DNA of 32,713 nucleotides from positions 1 to 32,713 of the forward strand of contig NZ_WVUG01000070.1 of assembly GCF_017614965.1 (NCBI RefSeq). The letters are read 5' to 3'. Below the pieces are notes generated by a model that was not told where the DNA came from, searched no databases, and worked only from the letters and a program-made list of their open reading frames with translations. Below, piece after piece: positions 13,992 to 21,035 of the stretch (positions within the stretch are counted from its first letter, which is position 1; each line of letters opens with the position of its first letter). Source of the stretch: Streptomyces griseorubiginosus. Lineage in GTDB: Bacteria > Actinomycetota > Actinomycetes > Streptomycetales > Streptomycetaceae. The position numbers were made by a program, and so were the translations under genes.

Positions 13992-16868
13992 CTGACTACG
14001 ACGTTCAGAGATCTCGGAATCCTTCCCGAGACCGCCGAGGCCCTCGAGGCCGTCGGCATCATCAACCCCTTCCCCATCCAGGAGATGACCCTCCCCGTCG
14101 CCCTCTCCGGCACGGACGTCATCGGCCAGGCCAAGACCGGCACCGGAAAGACGCTGGGCTTCGGCCTCCCGCTCCTCGAGCGCGTCACCGTCCCCGCGGA
14201 CGTGGAGGCGGGCCGCGCGAAGCCCGAGGACCTCACCGACGCCCCGCAGGCGCTCGTCGTCGTCCCCACGCGCGAGCTGTGCACGCAGGTCACCAACGAC
14301 CTGCTGACCGCGGGCAAGGTGCGCAACGTACGCGTCCTCGCCATCTACGGCGGCCGGGCCTACGAGCCCCAGGTTGAGGCCCTGAAGCAGGGCGTCGACG
14401 TCGTCGTCGGCACACCCGGTCGTCTCCTCGACCTGGCCGGCCAGAAGAAGCTCAACCTCAAGCACGTGAGGTGCCTGGTCCTGGACGAGGCCGACGAGAT
14501 GCTCGACCTGGGCTTCCTGCCCGACGTCGAGAAGATCATCGACATGCTGCCGGTGAAGCGGCAGACCATGCTGTTCTCGGCGACCATGCCGGGCGCGGTC
14601 ATCGGTCTCGCCCGCCGCTACATGTCGCAGCCCACGCACATCCGCGCCACCGCGCCGGACGACGAGGGCGCGACCGTCGCGAACACCGCGCAGTACGTCT
14701 ACCGCGCGCACAACATGGACAAGCCCGAGATGGTCGCGCGGATACTGCAGGCCGAGGGCCGCGGGCTGGCGATGATCTTCTGCCGTACGAAGCGTACGGC
14801 GGCCGACCTCGCCGACCAGCTCAAGCAGCGCGGTTTCGCCGCCGGCGCGGTGCACGGCGACCTCGGCCAGGGCGCCCGCGAGCAGGCGCTGCGCGCCTTC
14901 CGCAACGGCAAGGTAGACGTCCTCGTCTGCACCGACGTCGCCGCGCGCGGCATCGACGTCGAAGGCGTCACGCACGTCATCAACTACCAGTCGCCGGAGG
15001 AGGAGAAGACCTACCTCCACCGCATCGGCCGCACCGGCCGCGCCGGCAACAAGGGCATCGCGATCACGCTGGTCGACTGGGACGACATCCCGCGCTGGCA
15101 GCTGATCAACAAGGCGCTGGACCTGAGCTTCAACGACCCGCCGGAGACGTACTCCACCTCCCCGCACCTCTTCGAGGAGCTGAACATCCCCGCGGGCACC
15201 AAGGGTGTCCTGCCGCGCGCCGAGCGCACGCGCGCTGGGCTGGACGCGGAGGAGCTGGAGGACCTGGGCGAGACCGGCGGCCGCGGTGGACGCGGGCGCG
15301 GCGGCCGGGGCGACCGCAACGGCCGGTCCGACTCCCGCACCGAGGACCAGGAGCGCTCGTCCCGCACGCCGCGCCGTCGCCGCCGCACGCGTGGCGGCTC
15401 CCCGACGGACGGTACGGCAGCCTCGACGCCCGCGTCCGAGGTCACGGCTGGTGAGGAGGCGACGGCCACCCGCACGCCGCGCCGCCGTCGCCGCACCCGG
15501 GCGGGCGCCTCGTCCGAGCACGTGACGCCGGTGGGCTCCGCGGAGACCGCCGTCGAGACGGCCGAGGGTCCGACCCTGGACGCCGAGACCGCAGCCGCCA
15601 AGCCGCGTCGCCGACGCACCCGCAGGTCAGCCGACCTTACGGCGACTTCGCAGACACCGGCAACGACGGAGACGCCGGTCGCCGCGCAGACGCCGACCGT
15701 CGTGGAGACGCCGGTCGCCACCGAGGCTCCGGTCGTCACGCCGGCTCCGACGGTCACGCCGACTCCGGTCGCTGAGGAAGCCGCCGAGCCCGAGGCCGCC
15801 GCACGCCCGCGCCGCCGTACCCGCAAGGCGACGCCGGTCGCGGAGACCGCTGCCGACACGGCGGAGGGCACGGAGACCAAGCCCCGCACGCGCACTCGCA
15901 AGACGGCAGCGGCCGCCGCGGAAGCCGCGGTGGACACCGCCGAGGCCACCGAAGCCAAGCCGCGCCGCACCCGAAAGGTGACGGCCCCGGCCGAAGCCGC
16001 GGTCGAGACGGCCGAGGGTACGGAGGCCAAGCCGCGCCGTACCCGCAAGGTCGCTGAGCCCACCGTGGCCGTCGAAGCCCCGGAGGCGACCGAGGCCAAG
16101 CCGCGCCGTACCCGTAAGACCACCGCAGCGTCCGAAGCGGCGGTCGACACGGCCGAAGGCACGGAAGCCAAGCCGCGCCGCACCCGCAAGGCGACGGCCA
16201 CCGCGGAGACCGCTGCCGACACGGCGGAGGCGACGGAGGCCAAGCCCCGCACGCGCACCCGCAAGACGGCGGCAGCCGCCGCGGAAGCCGCGGTGGACAC
16301 CGCCGAGGCCACCGAAGCCAAGCCCCGCCGCACGCGGAAGACCGCGGCCACCGCGACGGCCGCGACGGCCGAGGAATCCGCCGTGGCCTCGCCGCGTCGG
16401 ACCCGCAAGGCCGCAGCGAGCGCCGAGGCGGCGGTCGACACCGCTGAGGGTGCCGAGGCCAAGCCGAGGACGCGTCGTACGCGGAAGACGGCCGAGGCAG
16501 CACCCGCCGGCACCGGGGAGGTCGCTGCGGAGGCCACCGAGGCGAAGCCCCGCCGCACCCGGAAGACGGCTGCGACCGCCGAAGCCGCAGTCGACACGGC
16601 CGAAGGCACGGAGGCCAAGCCGCGCCGCACGCGGAAGACCGCGGCCGGCGCGACGGCCGAGGAATCCGCCGTGGCCTCGCCGCGTCGGACCCGCAAGACG
16701 GCCGTCGCCATCCCGGCGCAGGCCGCCGACGAGCCGGACGCCACCCCGCGCCGTCGTACGCGCAAGGCCACGGCGGCAGCCGAGGTCGCGGACGGTACGG
16801 CCGAGTCCGCGCCGAAGGCGCGTCGGACCCGGAAGGCGGTCGCCGCGACGGAGTCCACGGAAGCCTGA
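13992..16868 (+). CDS. DEAD-box ATP-dependent RNA helicase with long repetitive basic tail
   Basis: About 958 residues. The helicase core has every motif: Q motif PFPIQ, Walker A AKTGTGKT (residues 47-54), PTRELCTQV, TPGRLLDL, DEAD, SAT, TDVAARGID and HRIGRTGRAG. It should unwind short RNA duplexes in ribosome assembly and mRNA turnover, as RhlE/CsdA-type enzymes do. After the core come an RGG-like box (GGRGGRGRGGRGDRNGRSD), three PRRRRTR motifs and then 15 copies of an R-T-R-K motif. The motifs sit in roughly 22-residue units with an acidic or alanine spacer (EAAVDTAEGTEAKPRRTRK type). The conserved fold begins TTTFRDLGILPET, directly after a CTG preceded by AGAGG. The only in-frame ATG/GTG/TTG upstream is GTG 13890, without a Shine-Dalgarno and followed by Pro/Arg-rich noise. 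I therefore favour a CTG start. Confidence 0.9.
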   Translation: MTTTFRDLGILPETAEALEAVGIINPFPIQEMTLPVALSGTDVIGQAKTGTGKTLGFGLPLLERVTVPADVEAGRAKPEDLTDAPQALVVVPTRELCTQVTNDLLTAGKVRNVRVLAIYGGRAYEPQVEALKQGVDVVVGTPGRLLDLAGQKKLNLKHVRCLVLDEADEMLDLGFLPDVEKIIDMLPVKRQTMLFSATMPGAVIGLARRYMSQPTHIRATAPDDEGATVANTAQYVYRAHNMDKPEMVARILQAEGRGLAMIFCRTKRTAADLADQLKQRGFAAGAVHGDLGQGAREQALRAFRNGKVDVLVCTDVAARGIDVEGVTHVINYQSPEEEKTYLHRIGRTGRAGNKGIAITLVDWDDIPRWQLINKALDLSFNDPPETYSTSPHLFEELNIPAGTKGVLPRAERTRAGLDAEELEDLGETGGRGGRGRGGRGDRNGRSDSRTEDQERSSRTPRRRRRTRGGSPTDGTAASTPASEVTAGEEATATRTPRRRRRTRAGASSEHVTPVGSAETAVETAEGPTLDAETAAAKPRRRRTRRSADLTATSQTPATTETPVAAQTPTVVETPVATEAPVVTPAPTVTPTPVAEEAAEPEAAARPRRRTRKATPVAETAADTAEGTETKPRTRTRKTAAAAAEAAVDTAEATEAKPRRTRKVTAPAEAAVETAEGTEAKPRRTRKVAEPTVAVEAPEATEAKPRRTRKTTAASEAAVDTAEGTEAKPRRTRKATATAETAADTAEATEAKPRTRTRKTAAAAAEAAVDTAEATEAKPRRTRKTAATATAATAEESAVASPRRTRKAAASAEAAVDTAEGAEAKPRTRRTRKTAEAAPAGTGEVAAEATEAKPRRTRKTAATAEAAVDTAEGTEAKPRRTRKTAAGATAEESAVASPRRTRKTAVAIPAQAADEPDATPRRRTRKATAAAEVADGTAESAPKARRTRKAVAATESTEA
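15356..16860 (+). repeat. Coding repeat region of the helicase tail
   Basis: About 1.5 kb encodes three PRRRRTR motifs and then 15 R-T-R-K units spaced mostly 20-23 codons apart. Several neighbouring units are almost identical in DNA, for example the stretches at about 15890-15960 and 16250-16320. This shows duplication of blocks longer than one unit. The strands opposite are open by codon bias only. Confidence 0.85.
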
Positions 16869-16892
16869 CGCGGTAGCCGCACGCACAACCCG

Positions 16893-16928
16893 GACGGCCC
16901 GGTCCCACCCCAGGTGGGCCGGGCCGTC
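16893..16928 (+). terminator. Hairpin after the helicase gene
   Basis: GACGGCCCGG, a one-base bulge, then CCCACC pair with GGTGGGCCGGGCCGTC around a CCA loop. It starts 24 bases after the stop codon and has no T-run, as is common in Streptomyces. Confidence 0.75.
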
Positions 16929-17047
16929 GGCGTATGCCGTGGCACCCGTGTGGAAGGGGGCGGGCGGGCTCCCGACCTCAACCCCCGAGCCACGCCTCGC
17001 ACCGCCCACCCCCACCCCCGAAACCTCCACCCGGTACCCTCGCCCCC

Positions 17048-17929
17048 ATGAGCCGACCGCCGACCTTCGTCCCGCCTCCAGGAGCCCGCGTTCACACGAT
17101 CCGTACCGCGCGTGGGGAGTTCGCGGCCGTGGAGTCGGTCGTGGGGGACGGTGTGGAAGCGAAGGGGACCGCGCTGATGCTGCCCGGGTTCACCGGCAGC
17201 AAGGAGGACTTCAACCCCCTGCACGCGCATCTCACGGCCCGCGGTTACCGGGTCGTCGCCCTGGACGGACGCGGGCAGTACGAGTCAGACGGGCCGGAGC
17301 TGGATGAATCCGCCTACGCACAGGCGGAGTTGGCGAGGGACGTCCTCGCGCAGGCGGAAGCCGTCGGCGCACCGGTGCATCTCGTCGGGCACTCCCTCGG
17401 CGGCCAGATCGCCCGTGCCGCGGTTCTGCTCGACCACTCCCCCTTCCTCTCGCTCACCCTCATGGCCTCCGGCCCCGCCCAGATCTCCGTCCCCCAGCAG
17501 CAGCGCGTCAAGCTGCTCCAGGACGCGCTCGCCGTGATGACGATGGCCGAGGTGTGGGAGGCGATCCAGGCCATGGAGCCGCCCGAGGACACCGACGCCG
17601 GGGACCTCGACGAGGGGCTGGCCGACCGGGAGGACCTGCGGCGCCGCTGGCTGGGCAACAAGCCGGCCCAACTCCTCGCCACTGGACGCCAGTTGTGCGT
17701 CGAGCCGGACCGGGTGGCCGAACTCGCCGCCGTACCGCTGCCCTTCCACGTCCTGTCGGGATCGCGCGACGACACCTGGCCGGTGCCGCTGCTGGACGAC
17801 ATGGCCCTGCGGCTGGGCGCCCACCGCACGATCGTCCAGGGCGCCGAACACTCCCCCAACACCGACAACCCCCTGGAAACGGCGCGTGCCTTCGCCGACT
17901 TCTGGGACCGCACCCGGAGCGAGGGCTGA
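17048..17929 (+). CDS. Alpha/beta-fold hydrolase
   Basis: A 293-residue protein with nucleophile Ser116 in GHSLGG, acid Asp241 in GSRDDTW and His268 in GAEHSPN. The oxyanion loop is LPGFTGS, and strand 4 gives VVALDGRGQYES. A cap segment lies at about 145-215. The overall plan is that of haloperoxidase-like or carboxylesterase-like hydrolases; substrate unknown. The ATG at 17048 has no Shine-Dalgarno and TACCCT lies exactly seven bases upstream, so it is probably leaderless. The frame is open upstream to 16934 but encodes Pro/His-rich noise. It is unrelated in detail to the hydrolase at 9224-10414. Confidence 0.88.
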   Translation: MSRPPTFVPPPGARVHTIRTARGEFAAVESVVGDGVEAKGTALMLPGFTGSKEDFNPLHAHLTARGYRVVALDGRGQYESDGPELDESAYAQAELARDVLAQAEAVGAPVHLVGHSLGGQIARAAVLLDHSPFLSLTLMASGPAQISVPQQQRVKLLQDALAVMTMAEVWEAIQAMEPPEDTDAGDLDEGLADREDLRRRWLGNKPAQLLATGRQLCVEPDRVAELAAVPLPFHVLSGSRDDTWPVPLLDDMALRLGAHRTIVQGAEHSPNTDNPLETARAFADFWDRTRSEG

Positions 17930-17940
17930 CCAGATCAGCA

Positions 17941-17965
17941 CGCTCCGCCGCCTTCCGGCGGAGCG
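17941..17965. terminator. Bidirectional terminator between converging genes
   Basis: A perfect 10-bp stem (CGCTCCGCCG and complement) with a CCTTC loop, 12 bases after the hydrolase stop and touching the stop of the opposing NYN gene. Its position serves both strands. Confidence 0.8.
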
Positions 17966-17966
17966 C

Positions 17967-18860
17967 TCAGTACTGCGTCTGCAAGTGCTCCCAGAACCCG
18001 TCCCGCAGCGCCCGTCGCAGATCCGACTGTCCGCGCAGGGAGTACTGCAGCAGGCCCTCCGCCTCCACCAGCAGGTCCTGGTCCACCGAACCCGGTAGGT
18101 AGGGATGCCCGGGCAACAGCTCGACCAGTGACTCGCGTCCCCGCGCCGCCAGCCACTTCGCCGCGATCTGCGCGCCGACGAAGCGGACGTCCTCCCGGGT
18201 GGGCCGGGCGGCGCCGGCCTCGTAGCCGGGGGCGGTGCGCCGGGCGACGTACGGCTTGAAGAAGTCGAGGTCGAAGGTGCGCTGGCTGTCGACCTCCCAG
18301 AGCAGGGGCTCCGCCTGGTTGCGGCCCTCGGGGGCCTCGATGCCCCAGAGGTGGACCCGGGCGCCGTACCCCTGGGCCGCCTCGACCGCCGAGACCAGGT
18401 CCTCGTCGCCGCCGAGCAGGGCCGCGTCGCTGATCGCGCGGTGGCGGGCGAGGGACTCGAGGTCGCTGCGGATGAGCGAGTCGACGCCCTTCTGCTGGTT
18501 GTTGGCGTTCAGATTGCCCAACCGGACCTTGACGTCCGGGAGTTCGGCGATCGACTGCTGCTCGGCGGTGTGGATACGGCGTCTCGCTCCGTCGTACCAG
18601 TACACCCGCAGCAGTCTGCTGTCCGCGAAGATGGTGCGGGCCCGGTCGATGAGCGCCTCGATCAGGCCCTCTGCGTCCAGGTCGAAGGCGCGCCGGTCCT
18701 CCGTGCCCGCCACGAGCCGCCCCGCGGCGGCGTAGAGGTACCCGGCATCGACGAAGATCGCATGCGTCGAGGGCGTCTTGGCCACCTCGGCGAGCATGCG
18801 CTGGAGCAGCTCGTTCGTGCGGTCGATGCGGGCGCTGAGGGCCGGGAGGTCGTCGTTCAT
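17967..18860 (-). CDS. NYN/PIN-like domain protein, putative ribonuclease
   Basis: A 297-residue protein. The conserved acidic residues of the NYN (LabA/DUF88) fold are visible: Asp38 in AIFVDAGYL, the strand VYWYDG, the QQKGVDSLIRSDL segment (Asp127), and Asp152 and Asp154 in LLGGDEDLV, with the later strand ARVHLWGIE. Such proteins cut RNA using metal ions held by the acidic cluster. The region after about residue 200 is a family-specific helical extension. The start is uncertain: ATG 18860 (MNDDLP) has GGAGG only two bases upstream, and ATG 18869 or an upstream reading is possible. It is transcribed alone and converges on the hydrolase. Confidence 0.82.
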   Translation of the reverse strand: MNDDLPALSARIDRTNELLQRMLAEVAKTPSTHAIFVDAGYLYAAAGRLVAGTEDRRAFDLDAEGLIEALIDRARTIFADSRLLRVYWYDGARRRIHTAEQQSIAELPDVKVRLGNLNANNQQKGVDSLIRSDLESLARHRAISDAALLGGDEDLVSAVEAAQGYGARVHLWGIEAPEGRNQAEPLLWEVDSQRTFDLDFFKPYVARRTAPGYEAGAARPTREDVRFVGAQIAAKWLAARGRESLVELLPGHPYLPGSVDQDLLVEAEGLLQYSLRGQSDLRRALRDGFWEHLQTQY

Positions 18861-18980
18861 CGCCTCCATTGTCCCGGCGGTCACGCTGCGAACACAACCG
18901 GTCCCGGTCAGTCTCATTCACACATCTCGCACACCTCTTACCGGTCAGTAATTAGCCGTTCGAAAAATTTCTTTAGCGTA

Positions 18981-19007
18981 GGGAATGTTTGTAACACGCA
19001 GGCCGTT
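18981..19007 (+). promoter_or_regulatory. SigR-type (thiol-stress ECF sigma) promoter
   Basis: GGGAAT (18981-18986), 18 bases, then GTT (19005-19007). This is the exact published consensus for SigR of Streptomyces (GGAAT-N18-GTT). The expected +1 at about 19013 gives a 30-base leader before the 50-residue ORF, including its ribosome site. Match seen directly; use by SigR inferred. Confidence 0.6.
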
Positions 19008-19042
19008 GACTGGATCAGAACCACGAGACGAAGGGAGAGGCC

Positions 19043-19195
19043 ATGCGCTTCGAAATCATGCGACTCGACGAGGTCGACGGAACGCCCGTGGACAGCACCG
19101 TCGTGGACGCCGCCTCCGTCAACCGGATCGTGCAGCAGGCCGCCGCCATCGGGCAGCGCCTGTGGATCCGACCGGCCGAGAACACGGCTGCGTGA
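19043..19195 (+). CDS. Conserved small protein, 50 aa
   Basis: Starts MRFEIMRLDEVDGTPVD and ends LWIRPAENTAA. The composition is balanced and it looks like a small folded alpha/beta protein (strand, turn, then a helix VNRIVQQAAAIGQRL). The ATG follows AAGGGAGAGG, a strong ribosome site. I recall very similar 50-residue proteins across Streptomyces with no assigned role. It lies behind a SigR-type promoter, so it may be made under disulfide stress, though it contains no cysteine itself. Its last four codons run into a 17-bp tandem repeat, so the stop codon is inside repeat copy 1. A perfect terminator follows. Confidence 0.85.
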   Translation: MRFEIMRLDEVDGTPVDSTVVDAASVNRIVQQAAAIGQRLWIRPAENTAA

Positions 19196-19288
19196 CCGAC
19201 ACGGCCGCGTGACCGACACGGCCGCGTGACCGACACGGCCGCGTAACCGATACAGACGCGGATCACCGACACAGACGCGGATCACCGC
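19183..19288 (+). repeat. Tandem repeats of 17 bp (x4) and 19 bp (x2) at the end of the small gene
   Basis: Four copies of CACGGC(T/C)GCGTGACCGA at 19183, 19200, 19217 and 19234 (the last with two base changes), then two 19-base copies of (T/C)ACAGACGCGGATCACCG at 19251 and 19270. The first copy overlaps the coding end and stop of the 50-residue gene. Confidence 0.9.
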
Positions 19289-19296
19289 TGAAGCTT

Positions 19297-19336
19297 CAGA
19301 GCCCCCGTACGGCACCGACGCCGTACGGGGGCTCTG
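19297..19336. terminator. Perfect 17-bp bidirectional terminator
   Basis: CAGAGCCCCCGTACGGC pairs with its exact complement around an ACCGAC loop. It sits between the 50-residue gene (plus) and the MarC gene (minus), whose stop is ten bases away. Confidence 0.9.
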
Positions 19337-19346
19337 CGCTTGCCCC

Positions 19347-19952
19347 TCAGCTCGTCCGGATCACCTGGGTGACACCGTTGATGATCTGCTGCACGGCGAT
19401 CGCCGAGAGCATCATGCCGGCGAGCCGGGTCACCAGGACGACACCGCCGTCCTTGATGATCCGGATGATCAGCAGCGAGTAGCGCATCACCAGCCACAGC
19501 ACGACATGGATGGCGAGGATCGCGCACCACACCGACACCTGCGTGGCCGTGCTGTCGGCCTTCTGCACGGCGAGGATGACGGACACGATCGCGCCGGGAC
19601 CGGCCAGCAGCGGCATGCCCAGCGGTACGAGGGCCACGTTGACGTCCTTGGTCTGCTTCGGCTCGTCGGTCTTGCCGGTGAGCAGGTCGAGGGCGATCAG
19701 CAGGAGCAGCAGTCCGCCCGCGATCATCAGCGCGGGCACGGAGACGTGCAGGTAGTCGAGGATCTGGTGCCCCAGGAGCCCGAAGACGGTGATCACACCG
19801 CACGCCACGCACACGGCCTGGAAGGCCATCCGCTTCTGCACCTTGCCGGGGCGTCCGGCGGTGAGGGCGAGGAAGATCGGGGTGATCCCGGGGGGATCCA
19901 TGATGACGAACAGGGTGAGGAAGAGGGAGCCGAAAACGGCAGCGTCGAACAT
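19347..19952 (-). CDS. MarC family (UPF0056) integral membrane protein
   Basis: A 201-residue protein of normal family length with about six transmembrane helices. Family marks are the MDPPGITPIFLALT segment after the first helix, PLGMPLLAGPGAIV in the middle, and the TRLAGMMLSAIAVQQIINGV end. The family was once linked to antibiotic resistance in E. coli, a link later withdrawn; its function is unsettled and transport is only presumed. ATG 19952 is preceded by AAGG. It is downstream of, and on the same strand as, the PHP gene, with three 17-bp repeats in the 79-base gap, so it may be co-transcribed or have its own promoter. Confidence 0.93.
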   Translation of the reverse strand: MFDAAVFGSLFLTLFVIMDPPGITPIFLALTAGRPGKVQKRMAFQAVCVACGVITVFGLLGHQILDYLHVSVPALMIAGGLLLLLIALDLLTGKTDEPKQTKDVNVALVPLGMPLLAGPGAIVSVILAVQKADSTATQVSVWCAILAIHVVLWLVMRYSLLIIRIIKDGGVVLVTRLAGMMLSAIAVQQIINGVTQVIRTS

Positions 19953-19962
19953 GAGGGCCTTG

Positions 19963-20013
19963 CGGAAGGAGAGGTGAACCCGGAGGAGAGGTGAACCGGG
20001 AGGAGAGGTGAAC
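19963..20013 (-). repeat. Three 17-bp tandem repeats upstream of the MarC gene
   Basis: Copies CGGAAGGAGAGGTGAAC (19963), CCGGAGGAGAGGTGAAC (19980) and CGGGAGGAGAGGTGAAC (19997). On the gene strand they read GTTCACCTCTCCT..., a pyrimidine-rich leader ending ten bases before the MarC start. The unit contains an anti-Shine-Dalgarno-like CCTCTCCT on the mRNA strand. Confidence 0.9.
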
Positions 20014-20031
20014 GGGTGGTGTGGGCGGGCG

Positions 20032-20889
20032 TCAGGCTCCGCCGGTCCCCGGCACCGGGAACGCCCCGGTCGCCCGGCGCGTGATCTCGCCGTACACCTC
20101 GGGGTCCGTGGTGTACTCCCCGAGCACGCAGGTCTTGCGGCTGCCGTGGTAGTCGCTGGACCCGGTGGTCAGCAGCCCCAGTTCCCTGGCCAGTCCCCGC
20201 AGCCGCGCCCGGGTCCGAGGGTCGTGGTCCATGTGGTCGACCTCGATGCCGTCGAGCCCGGCGGCGGCCATCTCGGCGATCACCGGCTCCGGCACGGTCC
20301 GGCCACGCTTACTGGCACCCGGATGCGCGAAGACCGTCACCCCGCCGGCCGCCTTGACCAGCCGGATCGCCTCGAACGGGTCCGTCTCGTGCTTCGGCAC
20401 GTAGGCCCGTCCGCCGTCGGCCAGCCAGTCGGCGGTGAACGCCTCGTCCACGCTCCGCACGACGCCCAGCTCGACCAGCGCGGTGGCGACATGCGGCCGG
20501 CCGACCGACCCGTCCCCGGCGATCCGTGCCACCTGCTCCCAGGTGACCGGCACGCCCAGATCCCGCAGCTGGTCGACCATCGCGCGCGCCCGCGGCACCC
20601 GGTCGTCGCGCACCAGCTCGCGCTCGGCGAGCAGCTCCGGCTCCTCGGGGTCGAAGAGGTAGGCGAGCATGTGCATCGAGATGCCGTCGATACGGCAGGA
20701 CAGCTCGGCGCCGGTGACGAGGGTCAGCCCGGCGGGCAGCGCGGCGATCGCCTCGGCGTACCCGCGGGTGGTGTCGTGGTCGGTCAGCGCGACGACGTCC
20801 AGCCCGGCCGCGGCGGCGGCGCGGACCAGCTCGGCGGGGGTGTCCGTACCGTCGGAAGCCGTGGAGTGGCAGTGCAGATCAACACGCAC
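20032..20889 (-). CDS. PHP-domain phosphoesterase
   Basis: A 285-residue protein of the PHP family with all metal-binding motifs: HCHSTASDG (His6, His8, Asp13), TDHD (Asp37-His38-Asp39), GAELS (Glu62), GRPHVA, FAHPG, EVDHMDHD and TGSSDYHG. The trinuclear metal site hydrolyses phosphoesters. The length and motif order fit the branch that includes 3',5'-nucleoside bisphosphate phosphatase (RnaAM/YciV) rather than histidinol phosphatase, but that assignment is from memory. Cytoplasmic. The GTG at 20889 has GGAG nine bases upstream and is the only start that keeps the first histidines. It is followed by MarC. Confidence 0.93.
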   Translation of the reverse strand: MRVDLHCHSTASDGTDTPAELVRAAAAAGLDVVALTDHDTTRGYAEAIAALPAGLTLVTGAELSCRIDGISMHMLAYLFDPEEPELLAERELVRDDRVPRARAMVDQLRDLGVPVTWEQVARIAGDGSVGRPHVATALVELGVVRSVDEAFTADWLADGGRAYVPKHETDPFEAIRLVKAAGGVTVFAHPGASKRGRTVPEPVIAEMAAAGLDGIEVDHMDHDPRTRARLRGLARELGLLTTGSSDYHGSRKTCVLGEYTTDPEVYGEITRRATGAFPVPGTGGA

Positions 20890-20947
20890 GAGGCGGACTC
20901 CAGGCCATGACGGAACAGAACGGGACGCTCAAGAGTACGACACGCTC

Positions 20948-21019
20948 CCCCCGCCCCAGGGCGCGGGGACCCGCGCGGCCGGCCCAGGGCGAGCCGCAGC
21001 CACCCACGCGACAGCACCC
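20948..21019. repeat. Dispersed Streptomyces intergenic element with hairpin
   Basis: A C-rich run (CCCCCCGCCCCAGGGCGCGG) leads into GCGCGGGGACCCGCGC, a hairpin at 20961-20976. The arrangement resembles, from memory, an element found many times in Streptomyces gene gaps (GGGGCGCGGGGAACTGCGCG type). It sits between the DUF6758 stop and the PHP start and may act as a terminator. A second possible stem, AGCACCC...GGGTGCT, spans 21013-21037. Confidence 0.5.
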
Positions 21020-21035
21020 TCACCCCCCGTGGGTG

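Noticed and set aside
12876..15521. 881-codon minus-strand frame across the ferritin-like gene and helicase
   Set aside because: Only the last 245 codons are a real protein; the rest is antisense to the helicase and reads as low-complexity noise.
15011..17230. 739-codon minus-strand frame opposite the helicase tail (also 15627-17030)
   Set aside because: Open because the repetitive basic tail has no stops on the other strand; the product is repetitive Val/Arg/Ser with no start signal.
19005..19010. TTGAC at 19006 as a sigma-70 -35 for the small gene
   Set aside because: No -10 follows at 16-18 bases; the same bases serve as the GTT of the better SigR-type match.
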